DNA of 64,000 bases from Marinomonas sp. THO17 (GTDB lineage: Bacteria > Pseudomonadota > Gammaproteobacteria > Pseudomonadales > Marinomonadaceae), in the NCBI RefSeq assembly GCF_040436405.1, contig NZ_AP031575.1, forward strand, positions 2,436,501 through 2,500,500, read 5' to 3'. The notes beneath the pieces are model-generated. The model did not search any database, was not told the DNA's origin, and saw only the letters and a list, made by a program, of their open reading frames with translations. Positions 8,867-17,465 of the stretch are shown here, piece after piece (positions within the stretch are counted from its first letter, which is position 1; the number at the start of each line of letters is the position of its first letter). The translations under genes were made by a program, and so were the position numbers.

Positions 8867-10178
8867 TATCGAGTTGCTTACCGGCGTTTTATTACTTTGT
8901 ATTCTTGTCACTTTCGCTCTAGGCGCCCCTGTAGGTTTAGGCCTAGGTGGTATTGCTATGGCGGTAGGTTACATCACATGGGGCGATGGGCTTTTTAATG
9001 TGATTCCTACCACTTTGGAAGCCACTCACTTTAGTTTTATCTTGTTGGCCATTCCTTTGTACATTTACATGGGGCAACTGCTCACGCGCTCTGGCATTGG
9101 CGATGCTATGTTTAATGCCAGTCAAATGTTGATTGGTAAAGTACGTGGTTCATTAGCCATCAGCGTTATCATAGTTTGTTCTATGATAGGAGCCATGGTT
9201 GGTATCATAGGGGCAGGTATTATGACATCAGGCAGTATTGCCTTACGTCCTATGCTGGAACGTGGCTACAATAAGCGTTTGGCTCTGGGTGTCATCATGG
9301 CAGGGGGCGGTCTAGGTATTTTGATTCCACCTAGTATTCCTATGATCATGTTTGCTTCGGCGACACAAAACTCAGTAGGGCGCATGTTCATTGCCGCTTT
9401 AGTGCCAGCTGCTATTACCATTGTGCTACTAATTACCTATGTGGTGATTGCCTGCAAATTAGACCACAGTAAAGCCCCATTGGATAAAGCGCCAGATTTA
9501 CCACCGACACTTAAAGAAAAGTGGTTCACTGCACGTGACGGTCTTTTGTCCTTGCTGCTTATTGTTGCTGTATTAGGCAGCATCATAACGGGCATAGCAA
9601 CACCAACAGAATCTGGTGCTATTGGTGTAGTGGGTGCAGTGTGTTTGGCTATATTATTCAAACGATTTAAGCCTCGCATGGTACGTAATGCAGGCTTGCA
9701 AGCAGCTCTTCTTGTTAGTGTAGCAATGTGGATTATTTTTGGTGCTACTGTGTTCAGTAACTTCCACTTGCTGATGGGCGTACAAAACATGGTCGCCAGC
9801 TTTACTCAGGATCTTGGCTTGTCACCCATTATGGTCATCATAATGTTTCAGGTCATTATGTTGTTGCTAGGCTTCATTATCGATGAATTCATAATCGTCT
9901 TGATGTGTGCACCTATCTTTACTCCTATTGCTGTCTCACTCGGCTTTGACCCTATCTGGTTTGGTATCTTGATGATTCTTAACATAGAGATTGCAGTTCA
10001 AACGCCTCCTTATGGTTTTGCCTTGTTCTATTTGAAGGGCATAGCACCACCGGGTATCACCATGTTGGATATCTACAAATCGGTGACACCCTTTGTTCTT
10101 ATCAAACTCTTGGTGCTCATCATTTGTATGTGTTTCCCAGAATTGGTGATGTGGTTGCCAAATAAACTCATGGGATAA
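8859..10178 (+). CDS. dctM: TRAP transporter large permease subunit (DctM family)
   Basis: This 439-residue protein has about 12 hydrophobic helices and belongs to the ion-transporter superfamily; it couples Na+ entry to substrate uptake. Typical segments are FILLAIPLYIYMGQLL, GAGIMTSGSIALRPML, GGLGILIPPSIPMIMF, TPTESGAIGVVGA and IDEFIIVLMCAPIF. The length is normal. It overlaps dctQ (ATG inside the end of dctQ), and a terminator follows about 55 bases downstream, closing the operon. Confidence 0.93.
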   Translation: MISIELLTGVLLLCILVTFALGAPVGLGLGGIAMAVGYITWGDGLFNVIPTTLEATHFSFILLAIPLYIYMGQLLTRSGIGDAMFNASQMLIGKVRGSLAISVIIVCSMIGAMVGIIGAGIMTSGSIALRPMLERGYNKRLALGVIMAGGGLGILIPPSIPMIMFASATQNSVGRMFIAALVPAAITIVLLITYVVIACKLDHSKAPLDKAPDLPPTLKEKWFTARDGLLSLLLIVAVLGSIITGIATPTESGAIGVVGAVCLAILFKRFKPRMVRNAGLQAALLVSVAMWIIFGATVFSNFHLLMGVQNMVASFTQDLGLSPIMVIIMFQVIMLLLGFIIDEFIIVLMCAPIFTPIAVSLGFDPIWFGILMILNIEIAVQTPPYGFALFYLKGIAPPGITMLDIYKSVTPFVLIKLLVLIICMCFPELVMWLPNKLMG

Positions 10179-10192
10179 AAAGACTCTTTTTG

Positions 10193-10226
10193 TTAGCTTA
10201 TTAGATACATTAGCTTATTAGATACA
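10193..10226 (+). repeat. Perfect 17-bp tandem duplication
   Basis: TTAGCTTATTAGATACA occurs twice with no spacer (10193-10209 and 10210-10226) between the dctM stop and its terminator. It is most simply a replication-slippage duplication. Confidence 0.9.
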
Positions 10227-10230
10227 AATG

Positions 10231-10267
10231 AAAAGCGGCTCTGTGTTTCCACAGGCCGCTTTTTTTA
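10231..10267 (+). terminator. Terminator of the TRAP operon
   Basis: The stem AAGCGGC-TCTGTG / CACAG-GCCGCTT has a one-base bulge, loop TTTC, and seven T following. It ends 46 bases before the stop of the convergent ketoacyl synthase gene. Confidence 0.85.
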
Positions 10268-10296
10268 TATATTTTCTGAATGCCGTTTTGATGAGC

Positions 10297-10312
10297 CGTT
10301 ACACGTGAAACA
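10297..10312. promoter_or_regulatory. parS: Degenerate parS-like site
   Basis: CGTTACACGTGAAACA matches the consensus TGTTTCACGTGAAACA at 14 of 16 positions. It lies directly next to the stop codon of the ketoacyl synthase gene, in the same cluster as better sites at 12615, 18014 and 19015. ParB binding at this weak site is uncertain. Confidence 0.45.
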
Positions 10313-11587
10313 TCAGGCTTGATAACGCTTGAGAATCAGGGCCGCATTAACTCCGCCAAAACCAAAGCTATCCGACAAAACATACTCGACGGCTTTTGTT
10401 CGTGCCTTATGGGGAATTAGGTCTAAATCGGCCATGGATTCATCCACATTGTCCAGGTTTAAGGTTGCTGGAAGTGTGTCTGATAACATTGCTTGAGCAC
10501 TGAAAATTGCCTCTACGCCGCCTGCAGCACCGAGTAAATGACCAATGGAAGACTTGGTTGAAGATATCGGAAGCTGAGTCACGCCATCACCAAAAATAGA
10601 ACGTAATGCGTTAATTTCACCACGATCACCAACCGGAGTAGAAGTGGCATGTGCATTTACATAACCAATTTGTTCCGCTTCAATCTTGGCCATTTTAAGA
10701 GCTGCACTTATCGCTCGAGCTGCACCTTCACCGTTTTCTGGTCCTGAGGTTAAATGGTAAGCATCTGCACTGGTACCGTAGCCTGTGATTTCGACTAGGG
10801 GAGTCGCGCCACGAGCCAAGGCATGCTCTAAGGTTTCCATCACAATCAGGCCAGCACCTTCACCCATAACAAAACCATCACGATGTGCATCAAACGGACG
10901 AGAGGCTTGAGCAGGCTGATCATTATTCATGGACAAAGCTTTTAACGCACCAAAACCCGCTAAAGACAATGGGTCAATACATGCTTCCGTACCGCCGGCT
11001 AACGCCACTTCTGCTTCCCCTGTAAGCAATAATCTCATTGCGTCACCAATGGCTTGAGCGCCTGCGGCACAGGCGGTTACTGGCGTGCCAATTGGACCTT
11101 TAAAACCATATTTGAGCGAGACATTTCCCGCAGCCAAATTAGCCAGAAACGCTGGCACTGTAAAAGCGGACACACGCTTTGGCCCTGAGTCCAACAAACT
11201 AGTATGTGCTTTGGTGATAGTAGGGAAGCCTCCTATGCCTGTACCAATCACTGTGGCCGTAGCTTGTTTGTCCACCTCGTTATCAGGCAACCAATTTGCC
11301 TGCTTTAAAGCCTCATCTGCAGCAGCCAAAGCAAATAATGTAAACAGATCTACACGCTTCCTTTCTTTTGGTGACAGATAATCGGATTCGTCCAATCCGT
11401 TGTCTTGTTCCATAATACTTGGCACTTGTCCTGCGATCTTAGTAGAAACCTTATCCGATAGTGCCTCTGGCAAAATTCGAATCCCAGATTCACCTGCTAT
11501 CAATTTTTTCCACACGGCATTCACCCCAATACCAAGTGGCGATACGATTCCCATACCGGTAATGACTATTCGATCTTTTGACGACAT
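10313..11587 (-). CDS. Beta-ketoacyl-ACP synthase II-like (FabF family)
   Basis: This 424-residue condensing enzyme extends acyl-ACP with malonyl-ACP. The Cys-His-His triad is complete: Cys about 173 in TACAAGAQAIGDA, His in NAHATSTPVGD (about 314) and His in SSIGHLLGAAGG (about 351), with the paired lysine in TKSSIGH. GFGGVNAALIL near the end is the usual C-terminal glycine motif. It stands alone, outside a fab operon, and is divergent from a TetR gene. It is therefore likely a secondary FabF paralogue, perhaps for membrane adaptation or a special fatty acid. ATG is preceded by AGGAAAG. Confidence 0.88.
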   Translation of the reverse strand: MSSKDRIVITGMGIVSPLGIGVNAVWKKLIAGESGIRILPEALSDKVSTKIAGQVPSIMEQDNGLDESDYLSPKERKRVDLFTLFALAAADEALKQANWLPDNEVDKQATATVIGTGIGGFPTITKAHTSLLDSGPKRVSAFTVPAFLANLAAGNVSLKYGFKGPIGTPVTACAAGAQAIGDAMRLLLTGEAEVALAGGTEACIDPLSLAGFGALKALSMNNDQPAQASRPFDAHRDGFVMGEGAGLIVMETLEHALARGATPLVEITGYGTSADAYHLTSGPENGEGAARAISAALKMAKIEAEQIGYVNAHATSTPVGDRGEINALRSIFGDGVTQLPISSTKSSIGHLLGAAGGVEAIFSAQAMLSDTLPATLNLDNVDESMADLDLIPHKARTKAVEYVLSDSFGFGGVNAALILKRYQA

Positions 11588-12004
11588 GATAGTCTTTCCT
11601 CTCTATTCTGTATAAATTAACTCTCATTCATTACTTTTGTGTTTTGATCTCATTCTATTGATCAAGCCGTTCTATTAAGTTCAAAAAAGACCAACTTTGT
11701 TTTGTAATCCTAATGCTAGAGTCAGAGTTAATATGATCAAGATAATATTTTGTTTTAGCTTTTTCAGATCTGATGGATGATGGATAGTAAGGAAGTCCAG
11801 AAAAGGATAAGTAAGGTACTTGCTGTTTGATGTTATGAATTGTCAGCTCATCAGTACAATGCATGATATGAAGAAAGTAAAAAGTTTATAAAGTCGCTTT
11901 TTTCACTTTACCGAGTAAGATTAAACTATAGCTAAGCACTTTCATCAGTAAGATAAAGTCATTAAATAGAGTCATTGCGAGAACCTTCATAAGGAGATCT
12001 TTTC
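11588..12004. other. Intergenic region between divergent fabF-like and tetR genes
   Basis: This 417-base AT-rich region must contain both promoters. A 69-codon frame inside it (11655-11864, minus strand) has no ribosome-binding site or recognisable features. I found no clear long palindrome that could be named as the TetR operator. Confidence 0.5.
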
Positions 12005-12586
12005 ATGCCTTATACCACTAAACACAAAGAGCAAACACGTCAGCGCATATTGCTAGCCGCAGCCAAACTTTTTTGTTCGCGAGGTTTTGATCGAGTCACG
12101 CTGACGCAAATCATGCAAAAGGCCAATATGACACATGGTGCCTTCTATTCACATTTTTCAGGAAAGAGTAGCCTCTATGAAGCTGCCATGCAGTTTGCTG
12201 CTTCGCATGCTTTTTGGGCTCGTGACGACAAGCGAACAGAGGGCAAAGAGACCCACCTCAAAGCTTTAGTCACTCGCTATTTAAGCTGGAGTAAAACGGA
12301 CCAAGATCATCCTTCACCGTTGGAGTTCTTAGTTACAGATGCTGCACATAAAGAAGAAAAGGTACGCCAAGCTTATCAAGCTTGCTTCGACAGTCTAGTT
12401 GAGAGGCTGGCTAATATTCTTAAGAAGAATGGCAAACCTCGGAAAAATGCCGAAGAATTGGCAGAAGAGACGGTTGTTTCCTTAGTAGGCACTGTATCGA
12501 TAGCTCGCTCCATAAGCCAACCTTTACAAAGCGATTTTTTGAAACGAGCGCACAATCGTATCGTGTCTAGATTAAAGGCAAGTTAG
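12005..12586 (+). CDS. TetR-family transcriptional regulator
   Basis: This 193-residue protein has the TetR HTH: RQRILLAAAKLFCSRGFDRV, then TLTQIMQKANMTHGAFYSHF with the signature FYSHFSGKSSLYEAA. The C-terminal helical ligand domain is of the AcrR/NemR-like size class. It starts at ATG 12005 after AAGGAGATC. It is divergent from the FabF-like gene and is probably its regulator. The gene ends in a terminator that also contains a perfect parS site. Confidence 0.9.
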   Translation: MPYTTKHKEQTRQRILLAAAKLFCSRGFDRVTLTQIMQKANMTHGAFYSHFSGKSSLYEAAMQFAASHAFWARDDKRTEGKETHLKALVTRYLSWSKTDQDHPSPLEFLVTDAAHKEEKVRQAYQACFDSLVERLANILKKNGKPRKNAEELAEETVVSLVGTVSIARSISQPLQSDFLKRAHNRIVSRLKAS

Positions 12587-12603
12587 TTTTTTAAAAACAC
12601 TAA

Positions 12604-12641
12604 TAAAAAGCCGGTGTTTCACGTGAAACACCGGCTTTTTA
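12604..12641. terminator. Perfect palindromic terminator with parS at its centre
   Basis: A 38-bp perfect palindrome begins 18 bases after the tetR stop. The outer arms (TAAAAAGCCGG and its complement) form a GC stem with flanking A and T runs, so it can end transcription on both strands. The inner 16 bp is parS. The next gene on the other strand (cysQ) ends 94 bases further on, so the site could serve both genes. Confidence 0.85.
12615..12630. promoter_or_regulatory. parS: parS, ParB-binding centromere site (perfect)
   Basis: TGTTTCACGTGAAACA is a 16/16 match to the conserved bacterial chromosomal parS sequence. It is the best of four such sites on this side of the origin region. parA and parB lie at 46.7-48.3 kb in this window, so the cognate proteins are present. 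Other candidates are at 10297 (14/16), 18014 (15/16) and 19015 (15/16). Confidence 0.93.
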
Positions 12642-12734
12642 ATCTATATTTGTTATCTAGAACTCAGAATTAAATACATCTATATCTACTTTACAAAACA
12701 AATAGTAAACAAGTTTATTCTCTTAACTCCGCTA

Positions 12735-13604
12735 TCAGCTCTTCTTATGTTCATCTGTGGTTTCATACCAACGCATAATATGTGGTGCGATTTCATCACC
12801 TGCAACAAAAAAATGACCATTAAGCAAGGTTTCTCTCTGATTGTACAGAAATGGTTTACCTTCAGGGGTTACCAGCATTCCTCCAGCTGCTTCAATAATA
12901 GCTTGCTGGGCAGCTGTATCCCATTCGCTGGTAGGGCCACGACGTAGATGCAAATCAGCAATGCCTTCCGCAATTCGGCAACCTTTAATTGAACTGCCCT
13001 TAGGCAGTTCTCGTACTTGCTGATAAAAATCCTTCAAAGTTTGTTTCAACTCCATAGGTAAAGCAGGGCCATGGCTTCGACTGGTCATAACAATAATGGG
13101 CTCACGAGGTGCTCTAACATTAATGCTTTCATAGCTTACAGCTCGTTCAGGTCCGTCATGCCACTTTATTGCGCCTAATGGAAGATCTTGCCAAGCCTGA
13201 GTAACACCAAAATATCCCTCAGCAGTAGTAGGCAAGTACACCATGCCCAATATAGGTTTACCTTGATCTACCAACGCAATATTAATACTAAATTCACCAT
13301 TGCGTTTAATGAACTCTTTGGTCCCATCAAGAGGGTCTACAATCCAAAGTGTTGACCAAGATAGCCGCTCTTCCAAACTCACAGAACCTTCTTCTGACAA
13401 GACAGGAATATTAGGTGTGAGTGCTTGCAAACCGGTAATAATCACTTTATGAGCAGCCAAGTCGGCTGCGGTGACTGGACTGTCATCGGATTTTTGTTCA
13501 ATTCCCAAGTCAGCACTTTGATATATTTCCATGATAGCCGCCGCAGCTTGGTGTATGATTTTTTGCAGTGCTTGAAAAACTGGGTGTGTATTTACATCCT
13601 GCAT
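12735..13604 (-). CDS. cysQ: 3'(2'),5'-bisphosphate nucleotidase CysQ
   Basis: This 289-residue protein of the inositol-monophosphatase superfamily hydrolyses 3'-phosphoadenosine 5'-phosphate, a by-product of sulfate assimilation. Metal-binding motifs are DDSPVTAAD, SEEG, WIVDPLDGTKEFIKRNGEF and SEWDTAAQQAIIEAAGG. The start was set at ATG 13604, preceded by ATGAGGCAG. The longer frame from TTG 13634 adds ten residues without conservation. It is divergent from hslR, with only 41 bases between the starts. Confidence 0.92.
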   Translation of the reverse strand: MQDVNTHPVFQALQKIIHQAAAAIMEIYQSADLGIEQKSDDSPVTAADLAAHKVIITGLQALTPNIPVLSEEGSVSLEERLSWSTLWIVDPLDGTKEFIKRNGEFSINIALVDQGKPILGMVYLPTTAEGYFGVTQAWQDLPLGAIKWHDGPERAVSYESINVRAPREPIIVMTSRSHGPALPMELKQTLKDFYQQVRELPKGSSIKGCRIAEGIADLHLRRGPTSEWDTAAQQAIIEAAGGMLVTPEGKPFLYNQRETLLNGHFFVAGDEIAPHIMRWYETTDEHKKS

Positions 13605-13645
13605 AACTGCCTCATGACAACAAATAAAGGTCAATGTATTAACTT

Positions 13646-14065
13646 ATGAGTAAAACAGAAAAACCGTCCGAACTACAAGCTGTTCGTTTAGATAAGTGGC
13701 TATGGGCTGCACGCTTTTTCAAAACCCGTTCCTTGTGTAAAGACGCCATAGATGGCGGCAAGATCACCTATAACGGTAGTAAAGGCAAAGCCAGCCGCAA
13801 TGTTGAAGTCGGTGCCATGATAGGCATACGTATTGGCTGGGATGAAAAGACAGTAGAAGTAAAAGCCATTAGCGAACAACGTCGCGGGGCACCAGAAGCT
13901 AGATTGCTTTATGAAGAAACAGCCGAATCTATTGATAGACGTGAACGCAGGGCATTAGAACATAAATCTTTCGGTGGACGAATCATGGCCGATCATAAAC
14001 CCAATAAGAAAGAGCGACGAGATATTAAACAGCTTAAGAAAGACATCTTTGGCAGCATAGACTAA
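13646..14065 (+). CDS. hslR: Ribosome-associated heat-shock protein Hsp15
   Basis: This 139-residue basic protein has an N-terminal S4 RNA-binding domain (VRLDKWLWAARFFKTRSL, residues about 14-31, then GGKITYNGSKGKASRNVEVG) and a charged C-terminal tail. Hsp15 binds 50S subunits that carry a stalled nascent chain and helps recycle them. Length and motifs match E. coli HslR (133 residues). The gene stands alone and ends in a bidirectional terminator shared with dprA. Confidence 0.92.
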   Translation: MSKTEKPSELQAVRLDKWLWAARFFKTRSLCKDAIDGGKITYNGSKGKASRNVEVGAMIGIRIGWDEKTVEVKAISEQRRGAPEARLLYEETAESIDRRERRALEHKSFGGRIMADHKPNKKERRDIKQLKKDIFGSID

Positions 14066-14129
14066 TTAACAGTGATATTAACATGCCTATTTTTCTCTTC
14101 TTTATAGAAGATCATAGACAACAAAAATC

Positions 14130-14158
14130 AGGCTGTATTTGAATACAGCCTTATCTTT
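14130..14158. terminator. Bidirectional terminator between hslR and dprA
   Basis: A 9-bp perfect inverted repeat (AGGCTGTAT / ATACAGCCT) is flanked by ACAAAAATC on the left and TATCTTTTG on the right. Both convergent genes can use it. Confidence 0.8.
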
Positions 14159-14160
14159 TG

Positions 14161-15555
14161 TCATTCATTTTTTATCAGCCAATACAATCCCTGCTGATTT
14201 TTAATACACGCATTGAGCTCAAGCTCCATCAAAGATTGCATTAGGTCTCCAGCATCACGCTTTGTTAATCGTATCAAAGCATCAAAATCCAGTGCTGACA
14301 TGTCACCTTTTTGGGAAAGATCTTTTAAAAGATTTAACACAGCCCTAGCTTCCCTGCTTAATGATAAGGTTGATTCAAGTGTGCTTATCGTCTTTGTCGC
14401 TTTTTTCTCATTAGAGATTTGTTTGTTAGGTACTGCAGATGGACTGAATACCTGTTCTGTTTGCTGATCCTCTTCATTCGTTATGATTTTGTTTGATAAC
14501 ATTTTATTTGATAACAATGACTCAGCATCTAATTGCTTATTGCGCTTTTCTGTTATGGCATTTTTTTCTAATAACAGGGGACACTCATTTAGAATGTCCT
14601 CAACCTTTGTCACTAAGCTGGCTCCTTGACGAATCAATTGATGGCAGCCAGCCGATTGCCTATCTGTTAATCTGCCAGGAAAAGCAAAGACATCACGATT
14701 CTGTTGTAAAGCATAACTGGCACTGATTAAAGAACCACTTTTAATGGATGCCTCAGCCACCAATAGTGCCATACTCAAGCCACTGATGATGCGATTGCGT
14801 GGCGGAAATAAATTAGGCCTTGGTTGAGTGGTAAGTGGGTATTCACTTAAAAGCAAACCGCCTTGGTTCAGTAAGGCTTCATATAGAGGCTTATTTTGCT
14901 CTGGATACCAATTCAAGAGGCCAGTACCCATCACAGCGATACTTGGTGCAACATTGCTTTTGAGGGCGCCACAATGGGCTGCTGTATCAATACCAATGGC
15001 ACCACCACTTACAATACACACTCCTAAATCAGTCAAAGCCTCTGCGAAATAATGGGTCATGTCTCTACCATGCTTACTGCAACGCCGAGCACCCACCATA
15101 GCAAACTTGGGATAGGCCATTGCATCCAATGAGCCATTTATATACAGAAGGGCAGGTGGAACACTGATCTCTTTTAAAAGCCTAGGATACTCATCATCAT
15201 AAAACATCAGCAGGTGATGATCCGCATTCTCAAGCCATTCATGAGTCTGATCTAACTTAACTTTCTGCTCATCTATGAGCTTGCCAGAAGACAAATAGGT
15301 CATAGCTTGCTTGGCTGTTGTATCAGGCCATTTTAGTTTTCTGAGAAATGCATACGATAAAATATCGATATCTTCATCTATATGTTCTTCTAAATTCTCT
15401 GTGTGCTCGCCATAATCAGTTTGCTCACCATAAAAAGTATCTTGCGCATGAAGATATTGCATCAAACGCGATAAGCGTGCAGGGCCTATGCCTTTAAGAA
15501 AACTTAGACAAAGCCAATCTTTGCGATTTAATTGTGTTGGTTTCGTTTTAAACAT
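14161..15555 (-). CDS. dprA: DNA-processing protein DprA (Smf)
   Basis: This 464-residue protein loads RecA on incoming single-stranded DNA in natural transformation. The Rossmann-like core is clear: AMVGARRCSKHG, VSGGAIGIDTAAHCGAL, NLFPPRNRIISGLS, EASIKSGSLISASYAL and GRLTDRQSAGCHQLIRQGA. A C-terminal winged helix ends in LYWLIKNE. It is longer than E. coli Smf (374), through an N-terminal acidic insertion (about residues 40-60) and a polar linker (about 335-395). It is divergent from def, as in many gammaproteobacteria. Confidence 0.93.
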   Translation of the reverse strand: MFKTKPTQLNRKDWLCLSFLKGIGPARLSRLMQYLHAQDTFYGEQTDYGEHTENLEEHIDEDIDILSYAFLRKLKWPDTTAKQAMTYLSSGKLIDEQKVKLDQTHEWLENADHHLLMFYDDEYPRLLKEISVPPALLYINGSLDAMAYPKFAMVGARRCSKHGRDMTHYFAEALTDLGVCIVSGGAIGIDTAAHCGALKSNVAPSIAVMGTGLLNWYPEQNKPLYEALLNQGGLLLSEYPLTTQPRPNLFPPRNRIISGLSMALLVAEASIKSGSLISASYALQQNRDVFAFPGRLTDRQSAGCHQLIRQGASLVTKVEDILNECPLLLEKNAITEKRNKQLDAESLLSNKMLSNKIITNEEDQQTEQVFSPSAVPNKQISNEKKATKTISTLESTLSLSREARAVLNLLKDLSQKGDMSALDFDALIRLTKRDAGDLMQSLMELELNACIKNQQGLYWLIKNE

Positions 15556-15832
15556 TGTTGTGCTTCCTGCTTACAATGAAAAAATTAGGGTAGGTTCTCA
15601 TGCGAAAACAGCTATTATTTTCATCCTGAAAGAAATAGACAATTTCTATTAACTCGATTGAATCATACTGAGTAAAAAACCGCCATGAGATCACTGCTGA
15701 AAGCCTCAACTTGAGGTACAATAACAAGATTAAGTTAAATCACTGTGCTTCTAGTCATCTTGCTAATCATCTCAAAGCTACTCATCGAATAATTCTGGAA
15801 GCCAGTCAATTGAATTGAAAGAGACGAACACC

Positions 15833-16351
15833 ATGGCTGTTTTAACTGTACTAGAATACCCTGATCCACGTCTGCGCAAAGTCGCTGAGCCGGTGACGGA
15901 AATTACTGACGAGCTGCAAACCAAAATCGACGACATGTTAGATACCATGTACGATGAAAATGGTATTGGTTTAGCGGCAACACAGGTGGACTATCATTAT
16001 CGTGTAGTGGTAATGGACCATTCTGAAGAACGCAATCAACCTATTGTATTCATAAATCCTGAATTTGAAGTATTAGATGATGCGCCAAACGAGTTCCAAG
16101 AAGGTTGCTTATCTGTACCAGGCTTTTATGAACACCTTTACCGAGCCGCTAAAGTGCGCGTGAAAGCATTAGATCGTGACGGTAAAGAGTTCAAAATGGA
16201 AGTAGACGAGCTGATGGCCGTATGTGTTCAACATGAAATTGACCACCTAGATGGCAAGTTATTTGTTGATTACTTATCACCATTAAAGCGTAATCGCATC
16301 AAAGGCAAGTTAGAAAAAGCGCATAAATTGGCTCAAAAGCAAGCAAGATAA
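15833..16351 (+). CDS. def: Peptide deformylase
   Basis: This 172-residue metalloenzyme removes the formyl group from the N-terminal methionine of new proteins. All three motifs are present: GIGLAATQ (44-51), EGCLSV with metal ligand Cys about 92, and QHEIDHLDG with His about 134 and 138 and Glu about 135. The start was chosen at ATG 15833, giving [15 protein letters not shown] as in the family; a TTG at 15815 would add six residues. fmt follows after a strong terminator. Confidence 0.95.
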   Translation: MAVLTVLEYPDPRLRKVAEPVTEITDELQTKIDDMLDTMYDENGIGLAATQVDYHYRVVVMDHSEERNQPIVFINPEFEVLDDAPNEFQEGCLSVPGFYEHLYRAAKVRVKALDRDGKEFKMEVDELMAVCVQHEIDHLDGKLFVDYLSPLKRNRIKGKLEKAHKLAQKQAR

Positions 16352-16432
16352 ATCTATTAAATAGCCTAATTAACTTGTACAAAATACTAAGGTTCAGCCA
16401 AGCAATACGCTAATATTTAAACCTAGATTATT

Positions 16433-16460
16433 AAAAATCAGGCCACTGGCCTGATTTTTT
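16433..16460 (+). terminator. Terminator between def and fmt
   Basis: A perfect 12-bp repeat (AAAAATCAGGCC / GGCCTGATTTTT, loop ACT) followed by T ends 16 bases before the fmt ATG. def-fmt is usually one unit, so this implies a separate fmt promoter or regulated readthrough. Confidence 0.88.
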
Positions 16461-16475
16461 CGTTAAGGAATTCGC

Positions 16476-17462
16476 ATGACAAAATCACCACTTCGTATTG
16501 TTTTTGCCGGTACACCGGACTTTGCTGCTGCAAGTCTACAAGCACTTATTGATCAACAAGTTCAAAACCAATACCAGTTAGTGGGTGTTTACACTCAACC
16601 GGATCGTCCAGCAGGGCGTGGTCAAAAGCTTGTGCAAAGCCCTGTTAAGCAACTTGCTCTAGCAAATGATATTCCTGTCTTACAACCATTAAACTTTAAA
16701 CAAGATGAAGACAAACGCATGCTTGCCGAACTTGATGCTGACATCATGATAGTGGCTGCCTACGGAATCATTTTGCCTAAAGTTGTTTTAGACACGCCGA
16801 AAATGGGCTGCATAAATGTCCATGCCTCTTTATTACCTCGTTGGCGAGGAGCAGCCCCCATTCACAGGGCGTTAATGGCAGGAGATACGCAAACCGGTAT
16901 TACTATCATGCAAATGGATGTTGGCTTAGACACTGGAGACATGCTGCTGAAAGCTAGCTGTGAAATTCACTCGGATGATACTTCCGGTAGCTTGCATGAC
17001 AGATTGGCCGTTCTGGGTGGTGAGACACTGGTTACCGCGCTTGAAAAATTGCGCGCTGGTGAAATAAAAGCGGAACCACAAGACAGTAACTTTTCTAATT
17101 ACGCAGATAAGCTTACCAAACAGGAAGGAGAGCTAAACTGGCATCAAAGTGCTGAGCAATTAGATCGACAAGTAAGAGGCCTAACACCTTGGCCAAGCGC
17201 TTTTACACATTGTTCAGCAGGGGTAATGAAAATCCATGCAGCTAAGGTTGTTGATCTTAAAACTGACAAAGCCCCTGGCAAAATTCTTTCAGTTAGCAAA
17301 GAGGGTATTCTGGTTGTAACAGGGCAAGGCGCTTTGCAAATTACAGAACTACAGTTTCCAGGTGGTAAACGTATGAAGGCACAAGATGCATTAAATGGTA
17401 AACACAAAGATCTACTTCAAGCAGGTCAGTCTTTTTTTACCAATGACCAAAAGGAAGCCTAA
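16476..17462 (+). CDS. fmt: Methionyl-tRNA formyltransferase
   Basis: This 328-residue enzyme formylates initiator Met-tRNA using 10-formyl-tetrahydrofolate. The N-terminal transferase domain shows FAGTPDFAAASL, the catalytic ASLLPRWRGAAPIHRALM region (Asn and His just before it in INVHASLLP), and MDVGLDTGDMLLK. The C-terminal OB-like domain starts near residue 205. Length is normal. rsmB begins three bases after the stop, so the two are coupled. Confidence 0.96.
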   Translation: MTKSPLRIVFAGTPDFAAASLQALIDQQVQNQYQLVGVYTQPDRPAGRGQKLVQSPVKQLALANDIPVLQPLNFKQDEDKRMLAELDADIMIVAAYGIILPKVVLDTPKMGCINVHASLLPRWRGAAPIHRALMAGDTQTGITIMQMDVGLDTGDMLLKASCEIHSDDTSGSLHDRLAVLGGETLVTALEKLRAGEIKAEPQDSNFSNYADKLTKQEGELNWHQSAEQLDRQVRGLTPWPSAFTHCSAGVMKIHAAKVVDLKTDKAPGKILSVSKEGILVVTGQGALQITELQFPGGKRMKAQDALNGKHKDLLQAGQSFFTNDQKEA

Positions 17463-17465
17463 ACA

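Noticed and set aside
11655-11864. 69-codon minus-strand frame between the fabF-like and tetR genes
   Set aside because: No ribosome-binding site, no recognisable domain, and composition like intergenic DNA.
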